DNA from: CBDCVN01 sp965223585
GTDB lineage: Bacteria > Deinococcota > Deinococci > Deinococcales > Trueperaceae
Assembly: GCA_965223585.1 (NCBI GenBank)
Contig: CBDCWW010000005.1
Coordinates: 1-64,000, forward strand
DNA: 64,000 nucleotides
Direction of reading: 5' to 3'
This document shows positions 54,414 through 63,697 of the stretch, one piece after another. Position numbers and translations under genes: made by a program. Every line of letters starts with the position of its first letter. The stretch's first letter is position 1. Below the pieces are notes generated by a model. The model made no database searches. It saw only the letters and a program-made list of their open reading frames with translations, and was not told the origin of the DNA.

Positions 54414-55943
54414 TCAAAGTACTACAACTTGATTACGGCCTAACTCTTTGGCTTTGTATAGCGCCTCATCTGCTTTTGCAAGAAAATTATCCAGAGAGCT
54501 TGTAGGAACATCATTTGCTACTACACCAATACTTGTAGTGAATCGGTAAGCGCCGTTTGGAACGGTGAGTTCAATGCAGGAAATTCTTCTGCGTAGGCGC
54601 TCTGCCAATGCTGCAGCATTTTCAACACTTGTTTCAGGCAATAATATGGCAAATTCTTCTCCACCAAGCCTCGCTGGAATATCTCTTTCTCTCAGTGATT
54701 TCTGAATTACACCACTTATTTTTCTCAATGCTTCATCGCCTGTGGCATGTCCAAAAGTATCATTTATTTTCTTAAAGAAATCGATATCTATTATTAGAAG
54801 AGACACTTGATGATTATAGCGCTTTGCCTCACTAAGTATGTGCTTACTCAATTCAAGAAAAGCTCGCCGATTTTTTAGCTTTGTCAGTTCATCGACTAGT
54901 GCCAAATCCTCCGCCTGTCTGCGAGCATGTTCTAATTCTCGGGCTCTTTTAGTAAATGGCTCAATGACTCTTTGTTGTAACGCATGACTAGTAAACCAAT
55001 ACATGAATGGCACAATAATCAGTATTGCTAGGGCAGATAAAATTACAGTTCCAATGATGGTGTTTCTTACTTCACTAATATTGTAGGTAACCTTTGAGGC
55101 TAATTCTTGATTAAAGTAACCAGCTAGTATTTTCATCTGGGGAGTAAAACGACGGTAGATTGTGAGTTGGTTACCTTCATACTTACGTACTTGAGATTCC
55201 TCATTAAGTTGATGAAGTATATCTACTTCCATAGATAGACCTTCGCGAGTCATAGACCAAGCTGCAAGATCATTGTACATAAACATATCAAGATCAACAA
55301 TTATATCGCTAGTGTGAGTAGCGTCCACAAATAAAGCACGGAACAAAAAATCCAGATAATCCTCACCTTTATATTGCCGAATGTAATCACGCATGTCTAC
55401 CGACACTTCAACAATATAATCCTTGTCCTTTGGGCCATGATAAGCGTAGGTATTTAAAATTCCGGTTTTAGTAGAAAGTGACATACGGTCTGTCAGGACT
55501 TTCCCTGTGCCATATATACCTTGCAGGAAATTGGTCATTTCTGAAGAAATACTGGTGAGGTTAAAATGTAAATCTGGTGCAAAGGTTGTGTTAACAATTT
55601 CACCTGTGTGATCAATTAAATATACTTCGTTAATAGGGAATTCTTTGACCCATTGCTGCAAAGTCTCCATTGGTATTTCCTCTATGGGTTGGTCAAGTTG
55701 AATTAACTGTTCAGATAGTTTAGGTAACGAATCTTCTAACACACTTGCAAGTTGAGTTTGTTCAGCCTCGATGATCGTGCTGAAAGCTGAAAAACGTAGA
55801 TTAAGTCTTTCCTGTAAACTAACAATGTTCTCCTCAATCTTTGGTTTTATGGAACGAATTGAATAAAAACCTATAATGAAGGCTATAGCTATTGCTGTTA
55901 AAGTGATAGGTACGAGAAGCAATAAAGTTACGTTACGTTTCAT
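54414..55943 (-). CDS. Membrane-bound diguanylate cyclase (GGDEF)
   Basis: One N-terminal helix (LLLLVPITLTAIAIAFIIGF), an extracytoplasmic sensor of ~260 residues (probably a Cache domain), a second helix (TIIGTVILSALAILIIVPFM, about 300-320), then a GGDEF domain. The active site reads ARLGGEEFAILLPE (about 422-435), and an RxxD inhibitory site (RERD) precedes it by five residues, so c-di-GMP synthesis with product inhibition is predicted. Substrate motifs DELTKLKNRRAF and DIDFFKKINDTFGH are intact. The ATG at 55943 is preceded in frame by TAA. The Tn3 target duplication starts at 55944, directly upstream, so the native promoter has been displaced by 7.8 kb. Confidence 0.93.
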   Translation of the reverse strand: MKRNVTLLLLVPITLTAIAIAFIIGFYSIRSIKPKIEENIVSLQERLNLRFSAFSTIIEAEQTQLASVLEDSLPKLSEQLIQLDQPIEEIPMETLQQWVKEFPINEVYLIDHTGEIVNTTFAPDLHFNLTSISSEMTNFLQGIYGTGKVLTDRMSLSTKTGILNTYAYHGPKDKDYIVEVSVDMRDYIRQYKGEDYLDFLFRALFVDATHTSDIIVDLDMFMYNDLAAWSMTREGLSMEVDILHQLNEESQVRKYEGNQLTIYRRFTPQMKILAGYFNQELASKVTYNISEVRNTIIGTVILSALAILIIVPFMYWFTSHALQQRVIEPFTKRARELEHARRQAEDLALVDELTKLKNRRAFLELSKHILSEAKRYNHQVSLLIIDIDFFKKINDTFGHATGDEALRKISGVIQKSLRERDIPARLGGEEFAILLPETSVENAAALAERLRRRISCIELTVPNGAYRFTTSIGVVANDVPTSSLDNFLAKADEALYKAKELGRNQVVVL

Positions 55944-55948
55944 TTAAT
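55944..55948. repeat. Left target-site duplication TTAAT of the Tn3-family transposon
   Basis: TTAAT is identical to 63739-63743 on the other side of the element. Five base pairs is the duplication length of Tn3-family transposition. Confidence 0.85.
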
Positions 55949-55989
55949 GGGGTTTTTTGCACAACCCCTCCAAAAGGTATATTTGCGAG
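55949..55989 (+). repeat. Left terminal inverted repeat (41 bp)
   Basis: It starts GGGGTTTTTTGCACAACCCC and ends TTTGCGAG. It differs from the reverse complement of 63698-63738 at three positions. Confidence 0.9.
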
Positions 55990-55999
55990 CCAATTTGTT

Positions 56000-58900
56000 T
56001 CAGGCAAATAGTTTTTGGATGAGTTCATCTAAGTTGATGACCTCAAACTCTCTTGTAAATTCATAGCGCCCAACGAAGTTTATGTGTTGCCAAGCAATAG
56101 GAGATATTTGTTGCAAGGCACGAACAGCTTGGTAATCTCCCATTTTCTTTTTGTGATCAATTAATTTTGAAATAAGACAAGCGTTGTAGTAAAGGATGGC
56201 ATTAGTAATAAGGCGACTGCACTCACTCCATAACTCTTGTTCATACTCTGTTTTAAAACGAAGCTTACTAAAACTTGCCAAAGCAACAGCTTTACGGAAT
56301 TGGTGGTAATTTTCTCCACGATTTAAAGCAGTTTGCACATTGCGACGTAGTGAAGGAGAATCAATGTAATCAAGGAGGTAAAGACTCATGATAATGTTGT
56401 CATACTCCCAAAGGGCACGTTTTGTACTATTAGCACGTGCATAGGAAGCAAGTTTTTTAACAATAGTGTGTTGTGAAGTGGTTTTAAGGGCAAGGGAAAC
56501 TAAGATACGCAAAATTTGTCCCATTCATTAATAATCAAGTCTTCATTGAGTTTGCGAATTGGCTTGAGGATCAAGCCTGAGTAGTTAGTGGGGTGTTGGA
56601 AACCATAGAGGGAAGTTTTTACCTTGTCCCTAAGTTTCTTGTAGCGAGGTGCAAATTGATAACCAAATATGTGTAGCAAGGCAAAATTAACCTCATTAGT
56701 ACCATGCGTATCTGTGGAGTGAATTTCAGGTGTGATGTCTGTAGTGTTGTTATAGAGAATGTCAAACACGTAATAACTCTCATGTTCGTGTGCACCAATA
56801 ATACGAGCATTTGCAGGTATACTGTTAGTAACAAGAGTATAAGCCACAACCCCTTTGCCTAAAGCAAAATATTTGGATGAATGACGAGCATTAAAGGTAT
56901 CAATCTGGCTTTCAAACTTTTGCCCATCGCTACTTGAATGAACCACATCACCAAGGTTAAACGATTCAAATACAGGCAAGGCTGCAATGGCATTACTGAT
57001 TTTGTCATTAGCTGCCTTAAGGGTTTCAAGACGAATGAAATTATCAGAAGTGCTTTTTAGGTCATAAAAGTCTACATCAGAGATATCTCCCATCTTACCT
57101 AGACTCATATTTGTACCCCAAGCAATAATACAAGCAGTGATCGTGTGATAATTAACCTCACTCTTAGTATAACGCCCGAGCACATGATCAAACACATCCA
57201 TGAAGCCACATTGCTCGTTGGCAAAGTGTAAAATGCGCCTTACATCTATATGTCCTAGTTGATTGTAAAAAGAGTGATTCACATCGTCACCATCATCATT
57301 ATCGGGATACTTTAATGACCACCACTCTCGTTTACCCTTTTTCTTAACAATAAAATGAGTGTTTTTGCCATCACGAATACGCTGATTAACTTCTAGTAAA
57401 CGCTTTTCAAGTTTATATTTGAGGTCATTAAGGTGTTCTTGAATAGGTTGCTTCAAAATAGGTACCCCAATTTCATCAAGTATGACTTCTTTTTCCTCCT
57501 GCAATACCTTTTTATCAATAAGATCATCCTCTAAGCTACGGAAGCGGATGCTATCTGTACAGTAAAGGTCACCTGCTTCCAGCTTTTTCTTAAGTCGTTG
57601 GTAAGTGAAAAATTCATAACGATCTGGAATAGGGCGTTGTTTATCCCTAACATCCTTGTAAAGATACACATCAGCATTTTTAGGAATATGCTGCGTGGGT
57701 ATTTCTACAGACTTATATTGACTTAATGCTTTCTCCTTCACTAAAGCAGTTTTTAGGAAGTCTATAGCATCAGTTATATAGTCATATTGTGAAAGAGGAA
57801 CAAGGTTTAGCACTTTAAATGAAGGACGTAAGCCCACTTTAAATGTACTCGCTTTGCTTTCTATAAATTCCCACTCAAAAGCAGTTTCATCAAAAGCTGC
57901 CTTATTGGCTATGTACTTGGCAACTTGATCAATCTTATCTTGTTTCAAAATCTCAAATGCCTTAGTCTGGATTTGTTGAAAAGGTATTTCAGGAGGAATA
58001 GTCTCAGTTGTGAATAGCCTCAGTATTTGTGCTGCTTTAGGTAAATCTTTGTTGCTCTCAGTTCGATATTCATAAACCCGTTCCTTGGCAGCTTCTTTAG
58101 CTAGACCTTCAAATTGCTTTACGTTATGTAGAAAACTAATGATGAGATTATCATTCAGCTTTTGGTAGCGATGGTAAACAAAACACAGTAAATACAAATA
58201 CTTTACCCATTTAGATAAACGTTGCAACCTAAATACCGAGTAGTGGTTAATTAATGATGCATAATAGATAATACCCTCATTAGAAATAGTCAATTCAGGA
58301 AGCAAATTCTTAACTATTTGATAAAGAGGTTGTAACTCTTGCTCCTTTTGCACTTCTTTGCGAAGTTCACCAACACTAAAGTTTTTTGGCTGACGTCTTA
58401 ACTGCGTTATTTTATAAACTCCATCTTCGTTGTTAAACAGTTGCTCTAAGGTACTTACATCAACAGGTTTAAGTTTTGACTCAAGCACGATGGTTAAGCG
58501 ATTTTGTTCATATACAAGGGCTTTACCAATTATTTTCTGCATTGTGCTGTAAGCAGGCAGTACAATCCTTTGTTGCACCAAATAATCAAGTAGCTCACGG
58601 AAAACATAGATGGGTTTACTGCTAATCTTTGCTGCCTGTCGTGCCTTCACTTCTAAATACTCTCGTTCTTTAGCTGAGCAAATGCGATAATTGCAAAGCT
58701 TAAGGATAGATTGCTGTTGTTTTAACCGTGTGACCTTGGTCAAGTTCAAGTCTTCCAAAACAAAATCTGGAAAATACCTTCTTCGCACGTGTTGTGCATC
58801 GATTTCAACATCTTCAAGATTGAAAATATAAAACTGTTGCTTTGCTCTAAAGTATCCTAATTGCAAAATGAAGTAGGTGCGTGACTTCTTGGAGTTTAAT

Positions 58901-59037
58901 GATTCAACAATTAGCTTTTCTTGTGGAGACAAAGCGAAGTATTCTATTTTCTCTTCAGCATCGAAGTTAGGTCGGCCATAAAGATTTGATATTTCCTCAT
59001 TGCTTAGAATCTTCAGTCGTTTTTCTTGTTTGTCCAT
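56000..59037 (-). pseudogene. tnpA: Tn3-family transposase TnpA, split by a one-base deletion
   Basis: The first frame (59037-56500, 845 residues) begins with the DUF4158-type N-terminus (NEEISNLYGRPNFDAEE, YFALSPQEK) and contains the first two catalytic aspartates in VHSSSDGQKFESQ (about 695) and STDTHGTNEVNF (about 775). It ends INEWDKFCVS. Homology continues in the other frame (56524-56000) as ILRILVSLALK and contains the third catalytic residue in ALNRGENYHQFR plus LITNAILYYNACL. One extra A in GACAAATTTT (about 56515) would rejoin them into ~1000 residues, the normal size. As it stands the DDE triad is split over two proteins. A -1 ribosomal slip on AAATTT is conceivable but not usual for Tn3. 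Confidence 0.9.
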
Positions 59038-59164
59038 AGTTATTATTAGTCCACATTGGAAATCCTGTTGTAATGGGTATCAAAAAGTAGAGTTTGTAAG
59101 ACATACTGTTTGACGTGTCTCTTTTTATGTCTTAAAAGGCAATTATCAATTTGTTTAAAACTAT
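59038..59164. promoter_or_regulatory. tnpA-tnpR intergenic region, probable res site
   Basis: Several related GACATA/TATGTC half-sites occur (TAAGACATA at about 59096, TATGTCTTA at about 59127, GAGACATAAG at about 59167), suiting the paired resolvase-binding subsites found between divergent tnpA and tnpR. Both promoters must also lie here. Confidence 0.5.
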
Positions 59165-59185
59165 TTGAGACATAAGGAGATGAAT

Positions 59186-59752
59186 ATGGCACTCATCGGT
59201 TATGCAAGAGTTAGTTCAGTTGGACAAAGCCTTGATGTACAAATCGACAAGCTCAAACATTGCAATAAAGTTTTTCAGGAGAAGAAAAGTGGTGCATCAA
59301 GCAAACGTCCAAAGCTAGAAGCTTGCCTTGAGTATGTGCGTGAAGGTGATACGCTTGTTGTCACACGCCTTGATAGGCTAGCTCGATCCACACTTCACTT
59401 GTGTCAAATTGCTGCTGAATTAGAACGTAAAGAAGTCGACCTACACGTGCTCGATCAAAATATCAGCACTAGCGATGCTACAGGCAGGTTACTTTTTAAT
59501 ATGCTTGGAGCAATTGCTCAATTTGAAACTGAGATGCGTGCTGAACGTCAGATGGATGGCATTAAGAAAGCTAAGGAACGGGGTGTTCTCTTTGGAAGAC
59601 GAAGGAAACTCACCCCACAACAAGTGAAAGAATTACAAGAAAGACGCAAGCAGGGCATGCTTATCAAAACCCTTATGCAAGACTATGGTCTGTCGAAAGC
59701 TTCCATATATCGCTATCTTGCTTCTGAAAATCCTTTATCTAAAACAAACTAG
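59186..59752 (+). CDS. tnpR: Tn3-type resolvase, serine recombinase
   Basis: The N-terminal catalytic domain has MALIGYARVSSVGQSLDVQ with the nucleophilic serine, the VTRLDRLARSTLHL arginine motif and DATGRLLFNMLGAIAQFE before helix E. A C-terminal helix-turn-helix follows (LIKTLMQDYGLSKASIYRYL). It resolves Tn3 cointegrates at the res site. I prefer the ATG at 59186 because AAGGAG lies 4-10 nt before it. Earlier TTG 59165 and ATG 59180 are also in frame. At 188 residues it is standard and looks intact, so resolution would still work even though TnpA is broken. Confidence 0.95.
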   Translation: MALIGYARVSSVGQSLDVQIDKLKHCNKVFQEKKSGASSKRPKLEACLEYVREGDTLVVTRLDRLARSTLHLCQIAAELERKEVDLHVLDQNISTSDATGRLLFNMLGAIAQFETEMRAERQMDGIKKAKERGVLFGRRRKLTPQQVKELQERRKQGMLIKTLMQDYGLSKASIYRYLASENPLSKTN

Positions 59753-59790
59753 CTCTCAAATGCACTTTTTGGAGGGGTTGGGCAAAAAAC
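59753..59790 (-). repeat. Internal copy of the Tn3 inverted repeat, tip altered
   Basis: CTCTCAAATGCAC...GGAGGGGTTGGGCAAAAAAC matches the terminal repeat, but the outer CCCC is replaced by TAAA. It directly follows tnpR and was probably the original right end before the cargo was joined. Confidence 0.8.
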
Positions 59791-59906
59791 TAAAAAGCAA
59801 TTTCCCTATCGTTCCATAGTAAGGGACGATGATGTCACGATCACTTTTCTAAACTTCAATCATAAGCGAGGGAAACCCCGTTGAAAGACTTTTAAGGAGT
59901 TTAGTT

Positions 59907-61241
59907 ATGAAAAATAATATTCGTTTTTTCTTCACTAGGTTAGTAGTAGCTCATCAAGTAAGAGTTATGAGTTTAGTAAAGCAGTTAGGATTTGTTTTTG
60001 TAGGCATTATGGTTTTAGCATCTTGTTCACAAACTGCGTTACCTACAGAGATAGTATCTCAAGAATCCAGTTTGCCTGAATCTGTTCTGGAAACAATGGA
60101 CTTTGCAACGCCTGAAATAGATCAGGCAACAGGAATTGCTACATATGGCTCTAATGTCTATGTAACAGGTCACACCGGGGGAAGTCTGGATGGAGATCAT
60201 CTAGGTTATAGAGATGGCTTTTTACGTAGATATAATGACTTAAAAGTCTGGGGAACTCAATTTGGTGGTAGAGAAAGTGATACCCCAAGTGAAATTGCCG
60301 TTGATAATTTAGGTAATGTTTATGTTAGTGGTGAAACAAGGAGCCCTTTAGGTTTTCAGGTAGGTGGGACTGATGTTCTTTTGATGAAATATAATCCTCA
60401 AGGTGAATTGTTGTGGGGTAAGCAGTTTGGTACCAAGAATTCGGATCGTGTTAGTGATATTGCGATTAATTCTAGGAATGAAGTTTACGTCTTATTCAAT
60501 GTTGCTGATGAACGTCCTAGGATTAAGCGATACAGTGCTTCAGGCAGGTTACTTCAAACTAAATTGCTACCAAATTCTGCTGTGAATGCTATAGACATGA
60601 CAATCAACAGTGATAATGAGGTGATTGTTTTATACAATAACGGTTCTTTTATTGACTTAAAGTTTTATAAGTACAGCAGGCAATTAAACTTTCTTTCTCA
60701 AAGGGTCGCAAAAAGCTCACTTAACAACGAAAACCTTTATGGACAAGAAATAGTTACAGACAGCAGTGACCATATTTACATTACCTTTTCTAGATGGAAA
60801 GCAGGTTATAAAGGATCTTATTTTGTGAAGATACACCATTCAACAAACCAAGAGTTTTTTGAAAGAGGAGTAGGATATGGTGTACACTCAGATTCTAAAG
60901 TCACAGGAATTGCTGTGGATGGCAACTTTGTTTATTTAACAGGTTATACTACTGGTTCCATTTATGGTAGTGATTTTATCAATGCAGGCAAAGAAGACAT
61001 TATTGTTGAAAAATATAATACCTCAGGCTTTAGACAGTGGTCTACCCAATTTAGCAAAGATAATTATGGTTCCTCTAATCACGATGGGGCTCTTGACATC
61101 GCTATAGGGGATGCTGTTTATGTGGCAGGTTATACAAACGGTAATTTACTATCAGGAAGTTCAGCAAGCCATGGTGATTATGATGCTTTCGTTGCTAGGT
61201 TGAACATTGCAACAGGTGAAATCATGGGGGTAGATCAATAA
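59907..61241 (+). CDS. Beta-propeller (SBBP-repeat) lipoprotein, transposon cargo
   Basis: AAGGAG precedes the ATG at 59907. A signal sequence ends in the lipobox VLASC (Cys about residue 40), so the protein should be lipid-anchored outside the cell. The initiator could instead be the Met of MSLVKQLGF (59967), which gives a normal-length signal. About 380 residues of repeated strands follow: GIATYGSNVYVTGHT, EIAVDNLGNVYVSGET, DIAINSRNEVYVLF and IAVDGNFVYLTGYTTGS. These are SBBP-type propeller blades with GTQFGG and TQFSKDN motifs between them. The ligand is unknown. It lies inside the Tn3-family element with its own terminator, and its 3' end is present a second time at 61569. Confidence 0.8.
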   Translation: MKNNIRFFFTRLVVAHQVRVMSLVKQLGFVFVGIMVLASCSQTALPTEIVSQESSLPESVLETMDFATPEIDQATGIATYGSNVYVTGHTGGSLDGDHLGYRDGFLRRYNDLKVWGTQFGGRESDTPSEIAVDNLGNVYVSGETRSPLGFQVGGTDVLLMKYNPQGELLWGKQFGTKNSDRVSDIAINSRNEVYVLFNVADERPRIKRYSASGRLLQTKLLPNSAVNAIDMTINSDNEVIVLYNNGSFIDLKFYKYSRQLNFLSQRVAKSSLNNENLYGQEIVTDSSDHIYITFSRWKAGYKGSYFVKIHHSTNQEFFERGVGYGVHSDSKVTGIAVDGNFVYLTGYTTGSIYGSDFINAGKEDIIVEKYNTSGFRQWSTQFSKDNYGSSNHDGALDIAIGDAVYVAGYTNGNLLSGSSASHGDYDAFVARLNIATGEIMGVDQ

Positions 61242-61281
61242 AACAAGCAGTACTTACCAACTAAAAAATTTTCCTAGACAA

Positions 61282-61318
61282 AGAAGTGGCTGACTATAAA
61301 ACAGCCACTTCTTTTTTA
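61282..61318 (+). terminator. Rho-independent terminator of the lipoprotein gene
   Basis: AGAAGTGGCTG pairs perfectly with CAGCCACTTCT around a 9-nt loop ACTATAAAA, and a T-run follows. The second copy of this loop (61866-61873) is the IS4-like insertion site. Confidence 0.9.
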
Positions 61319-61439
61319 TTGTGCAATAGAGTTTTACTTGCCCCATAGCCATACCATCCCGAACTAAGATGTAGAATCAATTGTTTGAATGTTTAAGTTA
61401 CAGCGTGTATTTACAAACGAATGTGAACAGTGCTCTTTT

Positions 61440-61517
61440 TAGGCTTGTCCAAACGAAAATACCCAAGGATTTGAGGTCATTGATTTAGATGAACTTGTCC
61501 AAAAACTATTTGCCTGA
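61440..61517 (+). pseudogene. 3' end of a second Tn3 tnpA
   Basis: The plus strand reads ENTQGFEVIDLDELVQKLFA and a TGA stop at 61515-61517, closely matching the C-terminus of the tnpA at 56000 (REFEVINLDELIQKLFA) but in the opposite orientation. The inverted repeat follows after the same short spacing as in the intact copy. The identical relic recurs at 63602-63679 in unit 2. Confidence 0.8.
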
Positions 61518-61527
61518 AACAAATCAA

Positions 61528-61568
61528 CTCTCAAATGCACCTTTTGGAGGGGTTGTGCAAAAAACCCC
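61528..61568 (-). repeat. Internal 41-bp Tn3 inverted repeat (end of unit 1)
   Basis: Identical to 63698-63738. Its CCCC tip is joined directly to the start of duplication unit 2. Confidence 0.9.
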
Positions 61569-61811
61569 ATTATTGTTGAAAAATATAATACCTCAGGCTT
61601 TAGACAGTGGTCTACCCAATTTAGCAAAGATAATTATGGTTCCTCTAATCACGATGGGGCTCTTGACATCGCTATAGGGGATGCTGTTTATGTGGCAGGT
61701 TATACAAACGGTAATTTACTATCAGGAAGTTCAGCAAGCCATGGTGATTATGATGCTTTCGTTGCTAGGTTGAACATTGCAACAGGTGAAATCATGGGGG
61801 TAGATCAATAA
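61569..61811 (+). pseudogene. Duplicated 3' fragment of the beta-propeller lipoprotein gene
   Basis: It encodes the last ~80 residues of the lipoprotein (from IIVEKYNTSGFRQWSTQF to the stop at 61809-61811), identical to 60999-61241. It has no start codon or signal of its own and is presumably not expressed as protein. Confidence 0.9.
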
Positions 61812-61865
61812 AACAAGCAGTACTTACCAACTAAAAAATTTTCCTAGACAAAGAAGTGGCTGACT

Positions 61866-61873
61866 ATAAAACA
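61866..61873. repeat. Left 8-bp target duplication ATAAAACA of the IS4-like element
   Basis: Identical to 63466-63473. It corresponds to the loop and first stem base of the duplicated terminator. Confidence 0.85.
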
Positions 61874-63465
61874 TTCAAAACCGTACACTCTTCACCCTTT
61901 GCAGGAAACGAATTGCGTACCCAAGGCAATTATAGATACTCAAAAAAGACCTCAATTTCTATCTGTTTTCTAAATTTGATTTTAGTTATTGATTTAGCTC
62001 GTTACTTTTTTGCAAAACCTGCTCTTCAATCCAACAAAAAATGAGAGAAAATGTCTATTATGAGCCTTTTATTTGTCATGACTTCTTCATATGGATATGA
62101 CCTCACCTAGCACTGCTTTTCTGAGAGACTTTCAAACACTGCTTTGAAGCTAACTTCTTTGTTTTTTAGATTACTAGGCTTTTAAATCCATGCACTTTCC
62201 TCCCAAAATTCTGGTAGCTCTAATAGCCCTTCTGGTAAAGGCATTGCACATTCTAGTAGATACTCTAAGTATTTCTTCCCTAACTGAAATAGGCTCAGTA
62301 CCCTTCTGTCTTTCCTTCTAAATTGCCCCTCCTTCCCTTCTTTTCTTGCTACAGATCCTAAATATACTATCCAGATGTATGCAAAACACGCTACCAGTAA
62401 AAGCTTTTCTAGCCTCTTGGGATTCTTTATTCGCGTTTTGTGTATGTTAAATCCTCTTGATTTCTCATCTGAAAAAAATGTCTCTATCAAACTCCTCTTT
62501 CTATACAGCTCACATGCCTCTTCTGTTAACTCCACATTTGTTACTAAATATATTGGCTCTTTATACTCTTTGCCCCACCACGCTATTATTTGTACTGGCC
62601 CATACCTCTCATTCGTGTACTCTATCCCTTCTACACTTACTTGCCCTCCCTCTTGGAATATGTCTTCTGGTTTGAATGGCTCGTTTTCTCCTTCCTCATA
62701 ACAATTGATGTTTTTTGCTGCTCTTAGTATATATTCCCACTTGTACTCTTCACATTTCTTTTGGAACTCTACTCCATCAAACTCGCTGTCACCCACTACT
62801 ACCACATCTAATTTCTTGTCTAAACCCTCTTCTAATTCTTGCACTAACTCGTATAACTCCTCTAGTAAAGCTATATGTTCTGCTTCACTAAAGCTTCCTT
62901 TGTTCCCTTCTCTTACTTTCCAAATTACTGGTAATGCTCTTCCTTGGTATATCACACTTATCATCAGTACTGCACAATGTTTCCCTAAACTACTTGTATC
63001 TATTGTGAATATTAAGCTTGTTTTACTTATCCCTGCTAGTATTTCTTTGATGTAAGGGAAGTACATCGTTTCTTTATTGACAGCTTTATTCCTCAACCAA
63101 CGATTAAATCGCTTTGTTCGGCTTTCTGTTTTACTATTTTTATGTTTTGTGCTCTTATCTGCCATTTCATCCAACGCTATTTTTCCTGATCGAACTAGCC
63201 CTGTTATCATCAAGGCAAAAACTATTAATCGCCTCGATGATTGACCTGATATGTTTTTTTGTGCAAACTGCTTGAGTGTAGCGAATATTCTGTTATATGA
63301 TTTTTGAGAATAACTCATGCCCTGCATTAATCATGTTTCAAGTAATTTTGCAATACCCTTGAAGCTCAATGTGGGGCTTTTTTATTTCGATCTGATCTAC
63401 CCTTGGTTGACTTTCGCCCTTGCCCTTTGGTGTTTCCTCAATTCAAAAAAGTGTACGGTTTTGAA
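61874..63465 (-). mobile_element. IS4-family-like insertion sequence, 1592 bp
   Basis: Perfect 15-bp terminal inverted repeats (TTCAAAACCGTACAC at 61874-61888 and its complement at 63451-63465) and an 8-bp duplication ATAAAACA delimit the element. It contains a single transposase gene on the minus strand. The ~290 bp left of that gene and the ~120 bp right of it show no other gene. All parts are intact, so the element looks recently active. Confidence 0.88.
62182..63327 (-). CDS. IS4-family-like DDE transposase
   Basis: A 381-residue DDE transposase. The first Asp lies in LIFTIDTSSLGK (about 109) and the second in VVVVGDSEFDGVEF (about 180). The glutamate lies in the IS4 signature Y-x2-R-x3-E-x6-K, read as YRKRSLIETFFSDEK (about 287-301). 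The N-terminus (SYSQKSYNRIFATLKQF) is a helical DNA-binding region. Start ATG 63327, or 63318 giving MSYSQ. The gene is uninterrupted. Codon use is AT-rich with TCT, CTT and ACT preferred on the opposite strand, unlike the host core genes, and no CTCGAG is present. Confidence 0.9.
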   Translation of the reverse strand: MQGMSYSQKSYNRIFATLKQFAQKNISGQSSRRLIVFALMITGLVRSGKIALDEMADKSTKHKNSKTESRTKRFNRWLRNKAVNKETMYFPYIKEILAGISKTSLIFTIDTSSLGKHCAVLMISVIYQGRALPVIWKVREGNKGSFSEAEHIALLEELYELVQELEEGLDKKLDVVVVGDSEFDGVEFQKKCEEYKWEYILRAAKNINCYEEGENEPFKPEDIFQEGGQVSVEGIEYTNERYGPVQIIAWWGKEYKEPIYLVTNVELTEEACELYRKRSLIETFFSDEKSRGFNIHKTRIKNPKRLEKLLLVACFAYIWIVYLGSVARKEGKEGQFRRKDRRVLSLFQLGKKYLEYLLECAMPLPEGLLELPEFWEESAWI

Positions 63466-63473
63466 ATAAAACA
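63466..63473. repeat. Right 8-bp target duplication ATAAAACA
   Basis: It matches 61866-61873. The terminator's right arm (CAGCCACTTCT) resumes here, about 1.6 kb from its partner arm. Confidence 0.85.
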
Positions 63474-63697
63474 GCCACTTCTTTTTTATTGTGCAATAGA
63501 GTTTTACTTGCCCCATAGCCATACCATCCCGAACTAAGATGTAGAATCAATTGTTTGAATGTTTAAGTTACAGCGTGTATTTACAAACGAATGTGAACAG
63601 TGCTCTTTTTAGGCTTGTCCAAACGAAAATACCCAAGGATTTGAGGTCATTGATTTAGATGAACTTGTCCAAAAACTATTTGCCTGAAACAAATCAA

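Larger units (their letters stand above)
60999..61568 (+). repeat. 570-bp tandem duplication, unit 1
   Basis: From ATTATTGTTG (inside the lipoprotein gene) to the CCCC tip of the inverted repeat. The next base, 61569, restarts the same sequence. The unit holds the last ~81 codons of the lipoprotein, its terminator, a tnpA 3' relic and the 41-bp repeat. Confidence 0.92.

Noticed and set aside
56500..56530. Programmed -1 frameshift as the normal expression mode of tnpA
   Set aside because: Tn3 transposases are normally one uninterrupted gene, and CAAATTT is a poor slippery site. A deletion in the A-run is simpler, though not proven.
61439..61627. Two identical minus-strand frames (61439 and 63609) as genes
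   Set aside because: They lie antisense to the tnpA 3' relic and inverted repeat and are duplicated only because of the 570-bp repeat.
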